NCBI RefSeq assembly: GCF_001192835.1
Contig: NZ_DF968182.1
Span: 566,349 to 630,348, forward strand
Source: Lentimicrobium saccharophilum
GTDB taxonomy: Bacteria; Bacteroidota; Bacteroidia; Bacteroidales; Lentimicrobiaceae
Length of the DNA stretch: 64,000 nucleotides
Reading direction: 5' to 3'
A model generated the notes under the pieces. The model was not told the DNA's origin, did no database searches, and saw only the letters and a program-made list of their open reading frames with translations. Positions 1 through 8,124 of the stretch are shown piece after piece (position 1 is the first letter of the stretch; the number at the start of each line of letters is the position of its first letter). A program made the translations under genes and the position numbers.

Positions 1-479
1 ACCCTGTTCCAGACGCCCGGGGCCAGGTTGCTGCACCAGGCGGAAAAACTGTGTTTGGTGGTTTTAACATTGCTGACATCCTCCATGAAAACGCGCGGAA
101 GATTACTGCTGTTCAAACCTTCAACCGATCTGAGCCAGAAAATCAGTGTATCGGTGTTTGTCAGATTTTTATCCGTCCAGTTTAATCCTGCAGCAATGGC
201 TATCCAATCACCACCGGCAACGGATTTCCATTTAAGCCGCAGGCAGTTGGTCCCCTGAACAGCAGGAGTATTAACCTCAACCGGAAACCGTCTCAGTTCA
301 CTGCCCATTCGCTCAAGTTCGCTTGGGGCGGTTAACTCCATCCAACTGAATTCATAATAGTCCCCTGAAGGGCTGTCCTGAAAATACAGATATGTCTGGG
401 CAGTGGCAGAATTGCAGAAAAGCCCCGTCATCAGCAGGAGGGTAAATGATATAAGTTTCCGGTTGAGGGTGTGTTTCAT
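1..479 (-). CDS. Secreted protein, 3' end outside window (partial)
   Basis: The reading frame starts at the ATG whose complement is at 477-479 and stays open to the window edge, giving about 159 residues. The first 28 residues form a signal peptide ending in SATAQ. The mature part is rich in Trp and Tyr, with segments such as LRLKWKSVAGGDW and TDTLIFWLRS, which look like a beta-sandwich carbohydrate-binding or galactose-binding-like fold. That is inferred from composition; I do not recognise a named family. It starts 15 nt after the stop of the sugar transporter and is probably cotranscribed with it, which suggests a role in glycan or sugar handling outside the cell. The C-terminal part, perhaps a sorting domain or an enzyme, is not visible. 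Confidence 0.7.
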   Translation of the reverse strand, partial: MKHTLNRKLISFTLLLMTGLFCNSATAQTYLYFQDSPSGDYYEFSWMELTAPSELERMGSELRRFPVEVNTPAVQGTNCLRLKWKSVAGGDWIAIAAGLNWTDKNLTNTDTLIFWLRSVEGLNSSNLPRVFMEDVSNVKTTKHSFSAWCSNLAPGVWNR

Positions 480-494
480 AGCTGCATGTTTTGA

Positions 495-1841
495 TTATTT
501 TCTGATTTGTGCGCCTCTGATGGCATAGAAGAAGATATACAGGTAACAGATGGCCGGGACAATAAATGCCCAGGTGTAGCCAAAATTGTCAGCCACGCCT
601 CCCATAATGGGCGGAATAATAGCTCCGCCAAGGATGAGCGAGTTGATCAGACCTGAAGCGCTGCTGAGTTCTGCATTATCAAGGTCTTTAACCGCCAGCG
701 AGAAAATATTGGGAAACATAATTGAATTGAAAAGACCGATTGAAATTATGGTCCACAGCGCGACATTCCCTGTGGTAAAAGTGGTAAGCAGGTCGAGTGC
801 TGCGGCAACCAATGCAAAAATGGCCAGGGTTTTTGCAGCTTTACCTGTTCCGATCTGCATGATCAGGAAGTTGGCAAAGGCAACCCCAAGAAAAACGCCT
901 CCGATATTCCAGTTCCATCCGGTGACAAATGCGCCGGAAACAAGTGCGAGTATCAGAACAGGGATGGCATAAGTGATTTTCTTTGAAACGCTGATGCCTG
1001 AGAACATAAATGAGCCAAAGAATCGGCCAACCATGGCTCCGCCCCAATAGATGGCGGCATAGGTTGAGGCTTCTTCACCGGTCATCATCAGGGATTTCTT
1101 GAGATAATTCACGATCAGACCTGCATTTCCTACTTCAGCACCAACGTAGGTAAAAATGGCCAGAGCGCCCAGCACAACATGGGGATATTTGAGAATGCTT
1201 TTCTTTTCTTTCTTTTCAGCGGCAATCACCGGGAGTTTGATCGACATCAGAATTACGGCCACGAGGATAACGCCGATTCCCATGATGATAAATGGCAACG
1301 GTACTTTTTCAGCGGCTTCCAATGCATAGTCAGGACTCAAAGGGTTTAATCCCCTGAAAATTGCCACGGAGATCAGCCAGGGGGCGATCATGGTGGCGAT
1401 GGAATTCAATGCCTGGGTGAGGTTGAGGCGGCTTGAAGCCGATTTTTCAGGGCCGATCGCAGTGACATAAGGATTTGCAGCAACCTGCAGAAAAACAACT
1501 CCTGTAGCCAATACAAAAGTGCCTAGCAGAAAAATAGGGAACGATGGGAGCCTGGATGCAGGTATGTAAATAAAACTACCCAGTGCCATCAGGACCAATC
1601 CGGCAATGACCGTTGACTTGTACCCGATCCGGTCTATCAGTTTACCCGTGGGGATTGACATAATCGGATAAGCAATAAAAAAAGCGGAAGCAAGTAGCTG
1701 GGCCCCGAACTCCGAGAGGCCGAAGATTTCCTTGATGGGGGCTGACAACGTAACAATAAATGTTGTTGCAAATCCAAAAATGAAAAAAATGGCTCCAAAG
1801 GCAGACATTCCTACTCTGAAACTGTTGTCCTGTTTACTCAT
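495..1841 (-). CDS. Sugar MFS transporter, FucP/GluP type
   Basis: 448 residues with about 12 predicted membrane helices. It belongs to the FucP/GluP/NagP branch of the major facilitator superfamily, proton-coupled importers of monosaccharides in the inner membrane. Visible marks are the N-terminal helix FGFATTFIVTLSAPIK, the loop PTGKLIDRIGYKS after helix 2, and the conserved segment LQVAANPYVTAIGP in helix 4. The length is normal for the family. The substrate (fucose, glucose, N-acetylhexosamine or other) cannot be read from sequence. It lies upstream of and close to the truncated secreted protein. A 437-bp upstream gap carries an inverted-repeat element nearly identical to one in front of the SusCD locus at 54.4 kb, so the transporter may import the sugar released by that locus. 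Confidence 0.9.
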   Translation of the reverse strand: MSKQDNSFRVGMSAFGAIFFIFGFATTFIVTLSAPIKEIFGLSEFGAQLLASAFFIAYPIMSIPTGKLIDRIGYKSTVIAGLVLMALGSFIYIPASRLPSFPIFLLGTFVLATGVVFLQVAANPYVTAIGPEKSASSRLNLTQALNSIATMIAPWLISVAIFRGLNPLSPDYALEAAEKVPLPFIIMGIGVILVAVILMSIKLPVIAAEKKEKKSILKYPHVVLGALAIFTYVGAEVGNAGLIVNYLKKSLMMTGEEASTYAAIYWGGAMVGRFFGSFMFSGISVSKKITYAIPVLILALVSGAFVTGWNWNIGGVFLGVAFANFLIMQIGTGKAAKTLAIFALVAAALDLLTTFTTGNVALWTIISIGLFNSIMFPNIFSLAVKDLDNAELSSASGLINSLILGGAIIPPIMGGVADNFGYTWAFIVPAICYLYIFFYAIRGAQIRK

Positions 1842-2066
1842 AAAAATTTAGTTTTAGGTGAATTTGAATCTGTATGCTGAAACACCTGTGCCGAATACAG
1901 ATGCCAGGCGGTAAATTCATAAAGTTAATACAATTTCCCGAACGGGAGTTTCCGATCCATTTTTTCTCTTTTGAAATTGCATAGGGGCAAATTCATTGAC
2001 AAATTAACAGATCTGCTTTTATGATGAATTAAATTTAGTAACCCGAGCTTTGTAAAGGGTAAGCTT

Positions 2067-2110
2067 TGTTTGTGTATTTGGTACACTAAGCAAGAGTGTA
2101 AAAATACATC
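2067..2110 (-). promoter_or_regulatory. Candidate operator upstream of sugar transporter (matches PUL element)
   Basis: A 15-bp inverted repeat GTGTATTTGGTACAC lies at 2072-2086 (arms GTGTA/TACAC). A weaker copy, GTGTA-N4-TACAT, lies at 2096-2109, about two helical turns away. Read on the minus strand, 2067-2090 matches 54431-54454 at 22 of 24 positions by eye. The sites sit about 240 and 262 bp upstream of the transporter start. The shared sequence and spacing are seen directly. Binding by a common regulator is inferred. Confidence 0.6.
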
Positions 2111-2222
2111 AAGAAATAATTATTTGCAATGCTTTTAAAAGAATTATAAAGTTATATACAAAAGTCCGTCGTAAAAAATTTGCAGTCAGGCGGATGGGCT
2201 ATTCATTTGGATAAGGTGGAAT

Positions 2223-2259
2223 AAAAAATAAGCCGGATACAAATGATGCACCCGGCTTA
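2223..2259 (-). terminator. Rho-independent terminator of sulfur operon
   Basis: Stem TAAGCCGG (2229-2236) pairs with CCGGCTTA (2252-2259). On the minus strand it is followed by a T-rich run (complement of 2223-2228). It lies 20 nt after the stop of the last rhodanese gene, as expected for the end of the six-gene transcript. Confidence 0.75.
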
Positions 2260-2278
2260 GTTATAATCAAGGGAACAG

Positions 2279-3130
2279 CTATTTTTCGAGTTTATTCGAT
2301 GATGTTGCAGCCCATTCGTTTACACCTCCTTCATAAATCTTTACATTGGGATAGCCAAGTATAGATTTGAGTGCAAAGTAACCTTTCCCTGCTCTGACAC
2401 CGGTTGGGCATACAAGGATAATTGTTTTGTCTTTGGTTGCTCCTGCAGCACTGAAGATTTTTTCGAGTTCAGCCTTTGATTTATAGGTACTGGCGGCCGT
2501 CATAAGGGTGGTGTGATCTACATTCACTGAGCCGGGGATTCTTCCTTTATTGTTCTTGGGATCTTTGCCGCTGAATTCAACATTTTCACGAAGGTCAACA
2601 AGGATTACTTTAGAGTTTCCGGAAGCGCCCTGCACCTCTTTCATATCAGCATAAATGGCTTTATTTACTGCCGGAGTGAAAGTTGCCGGTTTTACCGTTG
2701 TTGGATTTTTAGTTACAGGTTTCCGGCCGGCTTTCCAGGCTGACATTCCGCCATCCAGGACTTTTACATCCGGAGCTCCCAGGTATTTCAGCACCCAGTA
2801 AAGTCTTGAGGCATACTTACCTGCACCTTCATCATATACAACAATGGTTTTCTTTTCAGTGACACCTTTGGCACCAAGGATCTTGGCAAGTTCAGCCGGT
2901 GTGTTAAGAAGGCCTTCGATTCCTCCGGATTTTTCGAGGCTTTTGTAAGAAACATTTACGGCATTATTGATGTGAACCTTGGCATATTCAGTTTCAACTT
3001 CTGCCGAAACCACGATGTAGTTGGCATCTTTCAGTTTGGAGCTCAGTTCGGCAACGGTCATAAGGTCCTGGGCCAATACAGCCGTGCCCGTTAAAATCAG
3101 CGCGATTGTCGCAAATAGGAATTTTTTCAT
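2279..3130 (-). CDS. Periplasmic two-domain rhodanese (thiosulfate sulfurtransferase family)
   Basis: 283 residues with a signal peptide (1-20, ending AVLA). It has two rhodanese domains, about 24-137 and 155-280. The C-terminal domain has the active loop VCPTGVRAG with Cys241, the residue that carries the persulfide. The N-terminal domain has Asp100 in the equivalent place, which is normal for tandem rhodaneses where only the second half is catalytic. The family moves sulfane sulfur from thiosulfate or mercaptopyruvate-like donors to acceptors. The protein is probably periplasmic. It is the last gene of the sulfur module, 12 nt after the porin gene and just before a terminator. The actual sulfur donor is not known from sequence. 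Confidence 0.88.
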   Translation of the reverse strand: MKKFLFATIALILTGTAVLAQDLMTVAELSSKLKDANYIVVSAEVETEYAKVHINNAVNVSYKSLEKSGGIEGLLNTPAELAKILGAKGVTEKKTIVVYDEGAGKYASRLYWVLKYLGAPDVKVLDGGMSAWKAGRKPVTKNPTTVKPATFTPAVNKAIYADMKEVQGASGNSKVILVDLRENVEFSGKDPKNNKGRIPGSVNVDHTTLMTAASTYKSKAELEKIFSAAGATKDKTIILVCPTGVRAGKGYFALKSILGYPNVKIYEGGVNEWAATSSNKLEK

Positions 3131-3142
3131 TGATCTTCTATA

Positions 3143-4153
3143 TTAAAATTTAACCTGTAATTGAACAACGATTTCGTCGGTCGGAATTTCAACCGGTGAT
3201 TCGGCACGGTAAACATAATTTACCTGCAGGCGGGTCCAGTCGTTGAAGAAATAGTTAACCCCGAAAGTCATGTTACTTTCCTCATATCCTGTTGCGTTGC
3301 CTGAATCGAAGAAATCGTACATAAACACCGGCTCAATATTCCATTTTGTCATATAAGCAAGGGTAACGTATCCACCGCTTCTTTCTTTCCCCAATTCGAT
3401 CAGGTTTCCGCTGCATCCGCCACCGAGGTCGCGGTTGTAATCTCCTTCATCCATGATATATTCACCCAACAGGGTAAATCCGCGGTATTTGAGTTTCAGC
3501 TCACCGCCGAGGGTGGTTCGGCTGTCCTTATCATTCTGATATGATGGATAACCGTAGCGGAAACTTCCGCCGACATACAGGAAATCCCATGGGTGAAACA
3601 CAACCCGTCCGACAATATCTTTTTTCTTGTTGTTGTCGAATTTAAGCAATCCGCCGCCATTCATCAGCCCCAGCTGATAGGATACAAAAGTGGTATCGTT
3701 TCCGCCAAGGAGCATTGCGCCCATATCGCGGAAGGGAGCAACCATCTGCAGGGTGGCGGTTGAACGGTATACAGTCATCAGGCCATTGCAGGCGGTGTTT
3801 GTTTCCAACCCGAAAGGGGTTTTGAATGCGCCGACTGAAAGCCTGGCCATATTAAACCTGTCATAGGTGATAAAAGCATCAAGCAGGTACGGATTAGCGG
3901 AGATAAACGGGCTGAGTTCTGCAACCACATAATAGGAGAAGTCATAGGGAATTTTTCCCATTGCACCTATGCGCGCCCTTTCAAATGTAAAACTGTTTTT
4001 TGAAGGTTCGGTAAAGTGATGTTCATATTGAGATTGAAGGAAACCGAACATCTTCAGTCCTTCATCTGATGGAGCGCCGCCGCAGCCCTGTGCAGATACC
4101 CGGGTGATCGCAAATGCACCGATTATTGTTATAATGAAAAGTATCTTTTTCAT
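3143..4153 (-). CDS. Outer-membrane porin-like beta-barrel protein
   Basis: 336 residues with a signal peptide (about 1-21, ending RVSAQ). The rest alternates amphipathic strands with aromatic girdles and ends in VVQLQVKF, a C-terminal Phe typical of outer-membrane barrels. The pattern (FTFERARIGAMG, VSVGAFKTPFGLE, LLGGNDTTFVSYQLG) resembles the OprO/OprP phosphate-selective porin-like group that Bacteroidota use as general anion porins. It lies between two rhodanese genes with 14-nt and 12-nt gaps. The context suggests it lets oxidised sulfur anions such as tetrathionate or thiosulfate into the periplasm. That substrate is inference only. Confidence 0.8.
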   Translation of the reverse strand: MKKILFIITIIGAFAITRVSAQGCGGAPSDEGLKMFGFLQSQYEHHFTEPSKNSFTFERARIGAMGKIPYDFSYYVVAELSPFISANPYLLDAFITYDRFNMARLSVGAFKTPFGLETNTACNGLMTVYRSTATLQMVAPFRDMGAMLLGGNDTTFVSYQLGLMNGGGLLKFDNNKKKDIVGRVVFHPWDFLYVGGSFRYGYPSYQNDKDSRTTLGGELKLKYRGFTLLGEYIMDEGDYNRDLGGGCSGNLIELGKERSGGYVTLAYMTKWNIEPVFMYDFFDSGNATGYEESNMTFGVNYFFNDWTRLQVNYVYRAESPVEIPTDEIVVQLQVKF

Positions 4154-4167
4154 GATTTAAGTTTGGT

Positions 4168-5127
4168 TTAATTACCGGTAACGATTGGAAGGTTCTTCGA
4201 CATGGTGGGTTTCCACTTGTTGACCGATTCGCCCCAGGCGTTGCTTGCGTTGTTAAATTTGTTCATCCCCCACATGATGCTTTTTGCATTGTACCCGATC
4301 ACCCTGAGGTATGCGGTAATGGCTGCAGAGGTCTGGCCTGTGTAGCAATAAGTAAGTACTTCTTTAGAAGAGTCAAGATAATTGACCTGGCCTTCTCCCA
4401 CGAGCAGGGGATTAATTCTGTAGGCTCCGGTTACATGACCAAAACCTGCATAATCAGTTTCGCTGAAATAATTGTTGATAAAGTAATTGCCCGGGTTGGC
4501 AAGCACATCGGCCGGCTGAACAGTTTTGAACCCTTCTTCAAGTACCGCATTTACACGGGCCCTGAGAATATTGGCAGGAATGGTATCAGCGCTTGTGAAT
4601 TTCGGGCTCCCGAAGGTAAGATTGGTAGGAGCTGCAGTGCTTACCCAGTTGGTATTTCCTTCTGCAATACTTCCTATGTTGTTGCTCCAGATGTCAAGGG
4701 TGGAGTTCCATCCGCTCATTCCCCATTTCAGGGCCTGGGCATCGGGATAACCCGAAAGGCGGAGCAGGGCAACAGCATGCGTTGCTGTCTGACCCGATTT
4801 GCAAACAACGAGGATAGGTTTATCCGCTTTTGCAGCTTCGGTGAGGATGTCCTTCAGGTCTGCCCTGTGCGCATTTACGATATGTCCTTGCGCAAACTCG
4901 TCGGCTGTGCGGATATCAATTACATATTTTGCGGATACATCTCCATCAGCAGGAGCGCCCATTACAAATCCGCCAATAATGGTGTTGATGTCAAGGTTAT
5001 TGGCAACAAGATAGTTTGTAAGCGCTTTTTGAGCATCAAAATTTTCTTCATTTTCCTTTTTGCAGCTGGAGAGAAAAATCGCCGGTACAATGGCCAGAAT
5101 CAGGAATAATCTCATCATTTTTTTCAT
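4168..5127 (-). CDS. Lipoprotein with two rhodanese domains
   Basis: 319 residues. The lipobox is LSSC with Cys22 as the lipidated residue, followed by KKENEEN. The first rhodanese domain (about 45-142) has IDIRTADEF and the active loop VCKSGQTA with Cys109. The second (about 200-310) has loop YCYTGQTS with Cys261. Unlike ordinary tandem rhodaneses, both halves keep a cysteine in the active position. The second domain has lost the usual IDVR strand motif. The product should be anchored to the inner or outer membrane, facing the periplasm or the surface. It belongs to the octaheme operon, 52 nt after the preceding rhodanese gene. A role in carrying or releasing sulfane sulfur is likely; the partner is unknown. 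Confidence 0.87.
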   Translation of the reverse strand: MKKMMRLFLILAIVPAIFLSSCKKENEENFDAQKALTNYLVANNLDINTIIGGFVMGAPADGDVSAKYVIDIRTADEFAQGHIVNAHRADLKDILTEAAKADKPILVVCKSGQTATHAVALLRLSGYPDAQALKWGMSGWNSTLDIWSNNIGSIAEGNTNWVSTAAPTNLTFGSPKFTSADTIPANILRARVNAVLEEGFKTVQPADVLANPGNYFINNYFSETDYAGFGHVTGAYRINPLLVGEGQVNYLDSSKEVLTYCYTGQTSAAITAYLRVIGYNAKSIMWGMNKFNNASNAWGESVNKWKPTMSKNLPIVTGN

Positions 5128-5179
5128 TTCGTTGGTTTTTAGAGTTTGTTATTGATTGATTTCCGAATTATTAATTGCA

Positions 5180-5692
5180 TCAGCAACCTCCACCCGATTT
5201 AGGAGCTTCATGGTTGCCTCCGCCAAGCTTTTCAAGACTTTTTTCATAAATGTCAGGATAGGTCAGTTCCCATCTTTTCCACCCTTCTTTCAATGCCAGA
5301 ACGTTCTGATATCCCAGTTTCCGGAGAGTTTGGGCTGCCAGAATTCCTCTCTTGCCTTTCTGGTCATAAACCACGATTTTTTCCTCCTGGAGCGGCATAT
5401 ACAGGCCCACATTTTCCCAGAAAGACGAGTCGGCAATGTTGAATTCAAGGCTGCCCCGGGGAATGTTGATAGAACCCGGGATGTATCCGGGATAATGCTC
5501 TTCGGGCTGCCTGACGTCGATGAGGGTATAAACTTCTTCACCGTTCATCAGTTCATAAAGTTCGTCTGCCGTAATCAGTTTAACTTCTTTCAGCGCATTC
5601 TCCACCATTTCGTCGGCTGATGCATATTTTTCCTGTCTGCTGCAGGCGGCAAGCGCGAAAATGATCGTCAGTGCAAATACTGTTTGTTTCAT
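5180..5692 (-). CDS. Single-domain rhodanese-like lipoprotein, catalytic Cys replaced
   Basis: 170 residues, lipobox LAAC with Cys17. A single rhodanese domain (about 38-150) shows LIDVRQPEEH and GSINIPRG. The active loop reads VVYDQKGKRG: Asp110 stands where the persulfide cysteine should be. The protein ends in a Gly-rich tail with a terminal cysteine, SGGGC. Without the loop cysteine the domain cannot work as a normal sulfurtransferase. It may bind sulfur compounds, or the tail cysteine may take part; both are guesses. It lies 11 nt after the cytochrome b gene and is cotranscribed with it. Confidence 0.85.
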   Translation of the reverse strand: MKQTVFALTIIFALAACSRQEKYASADEMVENALKEVKLITADELYELMNGEEVYTLIDVRQPEEHYPGYIPGSINIPRGSLEFNIADSSFWENVGLYMPLQEEKIVVYDQKGKRGILAAQTLRKLGYQNVLALKEGWKRWELTYPDIYEKSLEKLGGGNHEAPKSGGGC

Positions 5693-5703
5693 GTTTTCAG
5701 TTG

Positions 5704-6327
5704 TTAAGCAGGTTGATTTTTTGTTTCAGTTTCTTCCTCAGGTTCATCTTCATAGCCTGAAATCATCGCCTTGATGTCGGTTGTGATGCGATGTCCGGTT
5801 GTGGTCATATACACATGTACGATCAAAAAGGCAACCATCAGAAAAGCCCCCATGGTATGGGTTATGACAGCGATCCACAGGCCACCGGCATCAATGGGGT
5901 TCTGAGGGTAGTGATAATACATATAGAGCAGGCCGGTGATGGTTTGAACGGGGAATATCAGGATAAGTAATCCAAAGTAGGTGAACCGCTGCAGCGGATT
6001 CATTTTATTGGACATGGTTCTTTTTACCGGATGCGCGTCGCCCTTGAACATCCCATAGGTATAATACCTAATTTGCTTTGTGAAGTTCCTGCGGGTTGGG
6101 ATAAAGTTTTTGTATTGTCCGGTTACAAACAGCCAGAAAATGGTGAAGATCCCAAGCAGAATAAATGTGATGGCAAATGCATTGTGAAGGCGCACAGCGG
6201 CTTCAAATCCGAAAATGGTGTAGTTCCCGTGAATTTCAAAACCGGTGAGGGTAAGAAGTATCACAATTGCCATCTGTGTCCAGTGCCAGAAGCGTTCGAA
6301 GCGGGAAAATATTTTGACTTTTTGCAT
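5704..6327 (-). CDS. Membrane cytochrome b (thiosulfate-reductase/cytochrome b561 type)
   Basis: 207 residues with four predicted membrane helices and His residues placed for two b hemes. These include RFERFWHWTQ in helix 1, RLHNAFAI in helix 2, and THTMGAFL plus FLIVHVYMTTTGH in helix 4. This matches the family of cytochrome b subunits that pass electrons from menaquinol to periplasmic c cytochromes or molybdenum reductases (PhsC-like, DUF4405/b561 group). The C-terminus is acidic and lies in the cytoplasm or at its edge. It starts 19 nt after the octaheme cytochrome, which is its likely electron partner. No molybdopterin subunit is present nearby. Confidence 0.85.
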   Translation of the reverse strand: MQKVKIFSRFERFWHWTQMAIVILLTLTGFEIHGNYTIFGFEAAVRLHNAFAITFILLGIFTIFWLFVTGQYKNFIPTRRNFTKQIRYYTYGMFKGDAHPVKRTMSNKMNPLQRFTYFGLLILIFPVQTITGLLYMYYHYPQNPIDAGGLWIAVITHTMGAFLMVAFLIVHVYMTTTGHRITTDIKAMISGYEDEPEEETETKNQPA

Positions 6328-6346
6328 GTGTTTTATGGTTTAAGGG

Positions 6347-7942
6347 TTAACCTTTTTTATAAAAGAGCCTCATCAGACTGTGAACAACCACTCCGGTTAT
6401 GGAAATGATGATCAGGATAAACCCTGTATAGTCCACGCCTTTGGCATAATCTCTTCCGGGAAGATAGAATCCTGCCAGGTTAGCCAAACGGCCTTCTTCG
6501 CTTCGCGTATGACAGTCAATGCATTTCAGGGTTTGTTCCTTTGGAGAAACCTGGTGGTTCAGGGGCCAGTACATTTCTGTGGAAACAAAATCATGCTGAC
6601 CGCTGTAATACCTTCCTGCATACTCCATTCCAAGCTGAATTGCGGTATCCCATTTAAGGTCTTCCCAGAAAGCGCCTTCACCTTTCTTTTCGGCAAAAAC
6701 CTTGACATTAACTATTTCTTTTGTAACAACATCATAGGCTTGTTTACCACGGTGCACCTTTACCGGCCAGATTTTGGCATCAGATTCTTCATATTTACCC
6801 ATAAGGGTATTGATTTTAACCGGTATTTCCGAAATCGTATCACCGTACAGGTAGTGATCAGCGGTACCATTGAACCAAAAGTATTCCGGCTTAACATGGT
6901 CATCCCATACAAACCGGCCTTTAATAGAGAGGTAGCTGTATTTATGATTGACATCGTATTCAGTGATCGGATTGCCGTTTTCATCCGTACGTCCCGCAAC
7001 AGACCAATCCCAATACATAACAGTGGGATTAACCTTGGCATACACCGGGATATGGCAAGTCTGACAGGCTACCTTATGATTGTGAAGGTCGATTACCTTA
7101 TCATTGTGAGGTGTACTGGTGTGGCAATGTTCGCAGGTTGCCCGGTTGTTATTTTCGGATGAAACACTGTAAGCCCTTCCGGTAATGTTGTGGCGCTCGG
7201 TCAGGTGACAATCGTTGCACGACATGTCCTGCCCTGCTTTTGCCATATGCACGTCCACCTCGCGCGAACAGTCAAGCATGGCCTCTTCCAGGTCACCGTG
7301 CTTTACATTATTACCACCTCCGCCATGGAAATGGCAGAATCCGCAATTCTCCTTCAGGGGCTTACCCACATTTTGGGCGATGTAATTATAATCCGGAACC
7401 GGAAACTCTGCGGTTGCGTTTTCATGGGTTGATGGCATACCAGCACCACCTTTACGTTTCTTATAAGTATTGGTATTGTCATGGCATACCAGACAGTCAA
7501 GGTTTGTCGGGTCCTCGAAGTCAAAGGTTTTGTCCTTCCATCCATATCCGATATGGCAACGCATACAGGATCCATTATTGCTTTCAGCGGAAGCACAGTA
7601 GTTATTGATCAGGTTTTTCTTTCCAATGCTTACCGTTCCTCTGCCGTTTGGGAGCTCCGATTCTCGTTCCCACCTCCAGTGTGCCGATGCCATCAGTTCA
7701 TCGTCACGTTTGTTATGACAGGAGAGGCAGGCGGCCGTAAGGTCCTGCGGGCGTTCAAAGTCCTGTTGCAGAATTTCGAATTGCGAATGGTCAACTTTTT
7801 TTTCAATATCCGCCCTGTTTTGATAAACAAACTTTTCCGGATTGCCCCGCCGGTTGCCGAAATGGACTGTGGCAAAGATTACCAGGGCTGGTAAAACCAA
7901 AACGACCAGGAGCGTTGTGAGTTTTTGCAGAAAATTATTCAT
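6347..7942 (-). CDS. Octaheme c-type cytochrome, tetrathionate reductase family (OTR)
   Basis: 531 residues with exactly eight CXXCH heme sites, starting at Cys72, 126, 150, 200, 242, 270, 293 and 474. It has an N-terminal signal/anchor helix (about 8-26) and a C-terminal membrane helix (about 506-527, then RLFYKKG), so the heme domain lies in the periplasm tethered at both ends or at the C-terminus. The heme spacing and the long heme-free stretch between sites 7 and 8 fit the OTR family. That family can reduce tetrathionate, and in vitro also nitrite and hydroxylamine, so the physiological substrate is not certain. A non-heme Cys116 lies shortly before heme 2. It is the first gene of a six-gene minus-strand operon, divergent from a Crp/Fnr gene. 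Confidence 0.92.
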   Translation of the reverse strand: MNNFLQKLTTLLVVLVLPALVIFATVHFGNRRGNPEKFVYQNRADIEKKVDHSQFEILQQDFERPQDLTAACLSCHNKRDDELMASAHWRWERESELPNGRGTVSIGKKNLINNYCASAESNNGSCMRCHIGYGWKDKTFDFEDPTNLDCLVCHDNTNTYKKRKGGAGMPSTHENATAEFPVPDYNYIAQNVGKPLKENCGFCHFHGGGGNNVKHGDLEEAMLDCSREVDVHMAKAGQDMSCNDCHLTERHNITGRAYSVSSENNNRATCEHCHTSTPHNDKVIDLHNHKVACQTCHIPVYAKVNPTVMYWDWSVAGRTDENGNPITEYDVNHKYSYLSIKGRFVWDDHVKPEYFWFNGTADHYLYGDTISEIPVKINTLMGKYEESDAKIWPVKVHRGKQAYDVVTKEIVNVKVFAEKKGEGAFWEDLKWDTAIQLGMEYAGRYYSGQHDFVSTEMYWPLNHQVSPKEQTLKCIDCHTRSEEGRLANLAGFYLPGRDYAKGVDYTGFILIIISITGVVVHSLMRLFYKKG

Positions 7943-7946
7943 AGCA

Positions 7947-7968
7947 CATTGTTAATTAATTAACAATG
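7947..7968 (-). promoter_or_regulatory. Perfect 22-bp palindrome at the 5' end of the octaheme gene
   Basis: The 22 bases are an exact palindrome with half-site CATTGTTAATT, beginning 4 nt upstream of the octaheme ATG. The core TTGTTAA/TTAACAA resembles Crp/Fnr-family half-sites (TTGT..ACAA). In RNA it would form an 8-9 bp hairpin covering the ribosome-entry region. It may be an operator, a translational switch, or both. The palindrome is seen; its function is inferred. Confidence 0.6.
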
Positions 7969-8053
7969 CGAAAGTAGGCTCTAGAAAGGTCAGGGTTTGC
8001 TTTCCAGACCCCAACCTGAACATGGATTTATGCCAACCTTAACGGATAAATAT

Positions 8054-8067
8054 TTGATACAGATCAA
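8054..8067. promoter_or_regulatory. FNR-type box TTGATACAGATCAA
   Basis: An exact match to the FNR consensus TTGAT-N4-ATCAA, located between the divergent octaheme operon and the Crp/Fnr gene. It is 58 bp upstream of the regulator start and about 112 bp upstream of the octaheme start. The regulator's recognition helix ESVAR matches the FNR ETISR pattern at the key Glu and Arg positions. Oxygen- or redox-controlled transcription of both units, including autoregulation, is a likely reading. The box also overlaps a possible -33 TTTG (8053-8056) for the regulator, with TTTCTTTG at 8079-8086 as a weak -7 element. Confidence 0.75.
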
Positions 8068-8124
8068 GTTTTTTTTTGTTTCTTTGCACAAAAGGCAAAG
8101 ATCTAACTAGAGAGATATTTGTAA

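Noticed and set aside
6347-7942. Ammonia-forming octaheme nitrite reductase (Onr) instead of OTR
   Set aside because: All eight sites are plain CXXCH; there is no CXXCK active heme site as in nitrite reductases, and the neighbours are sulfur proteins.
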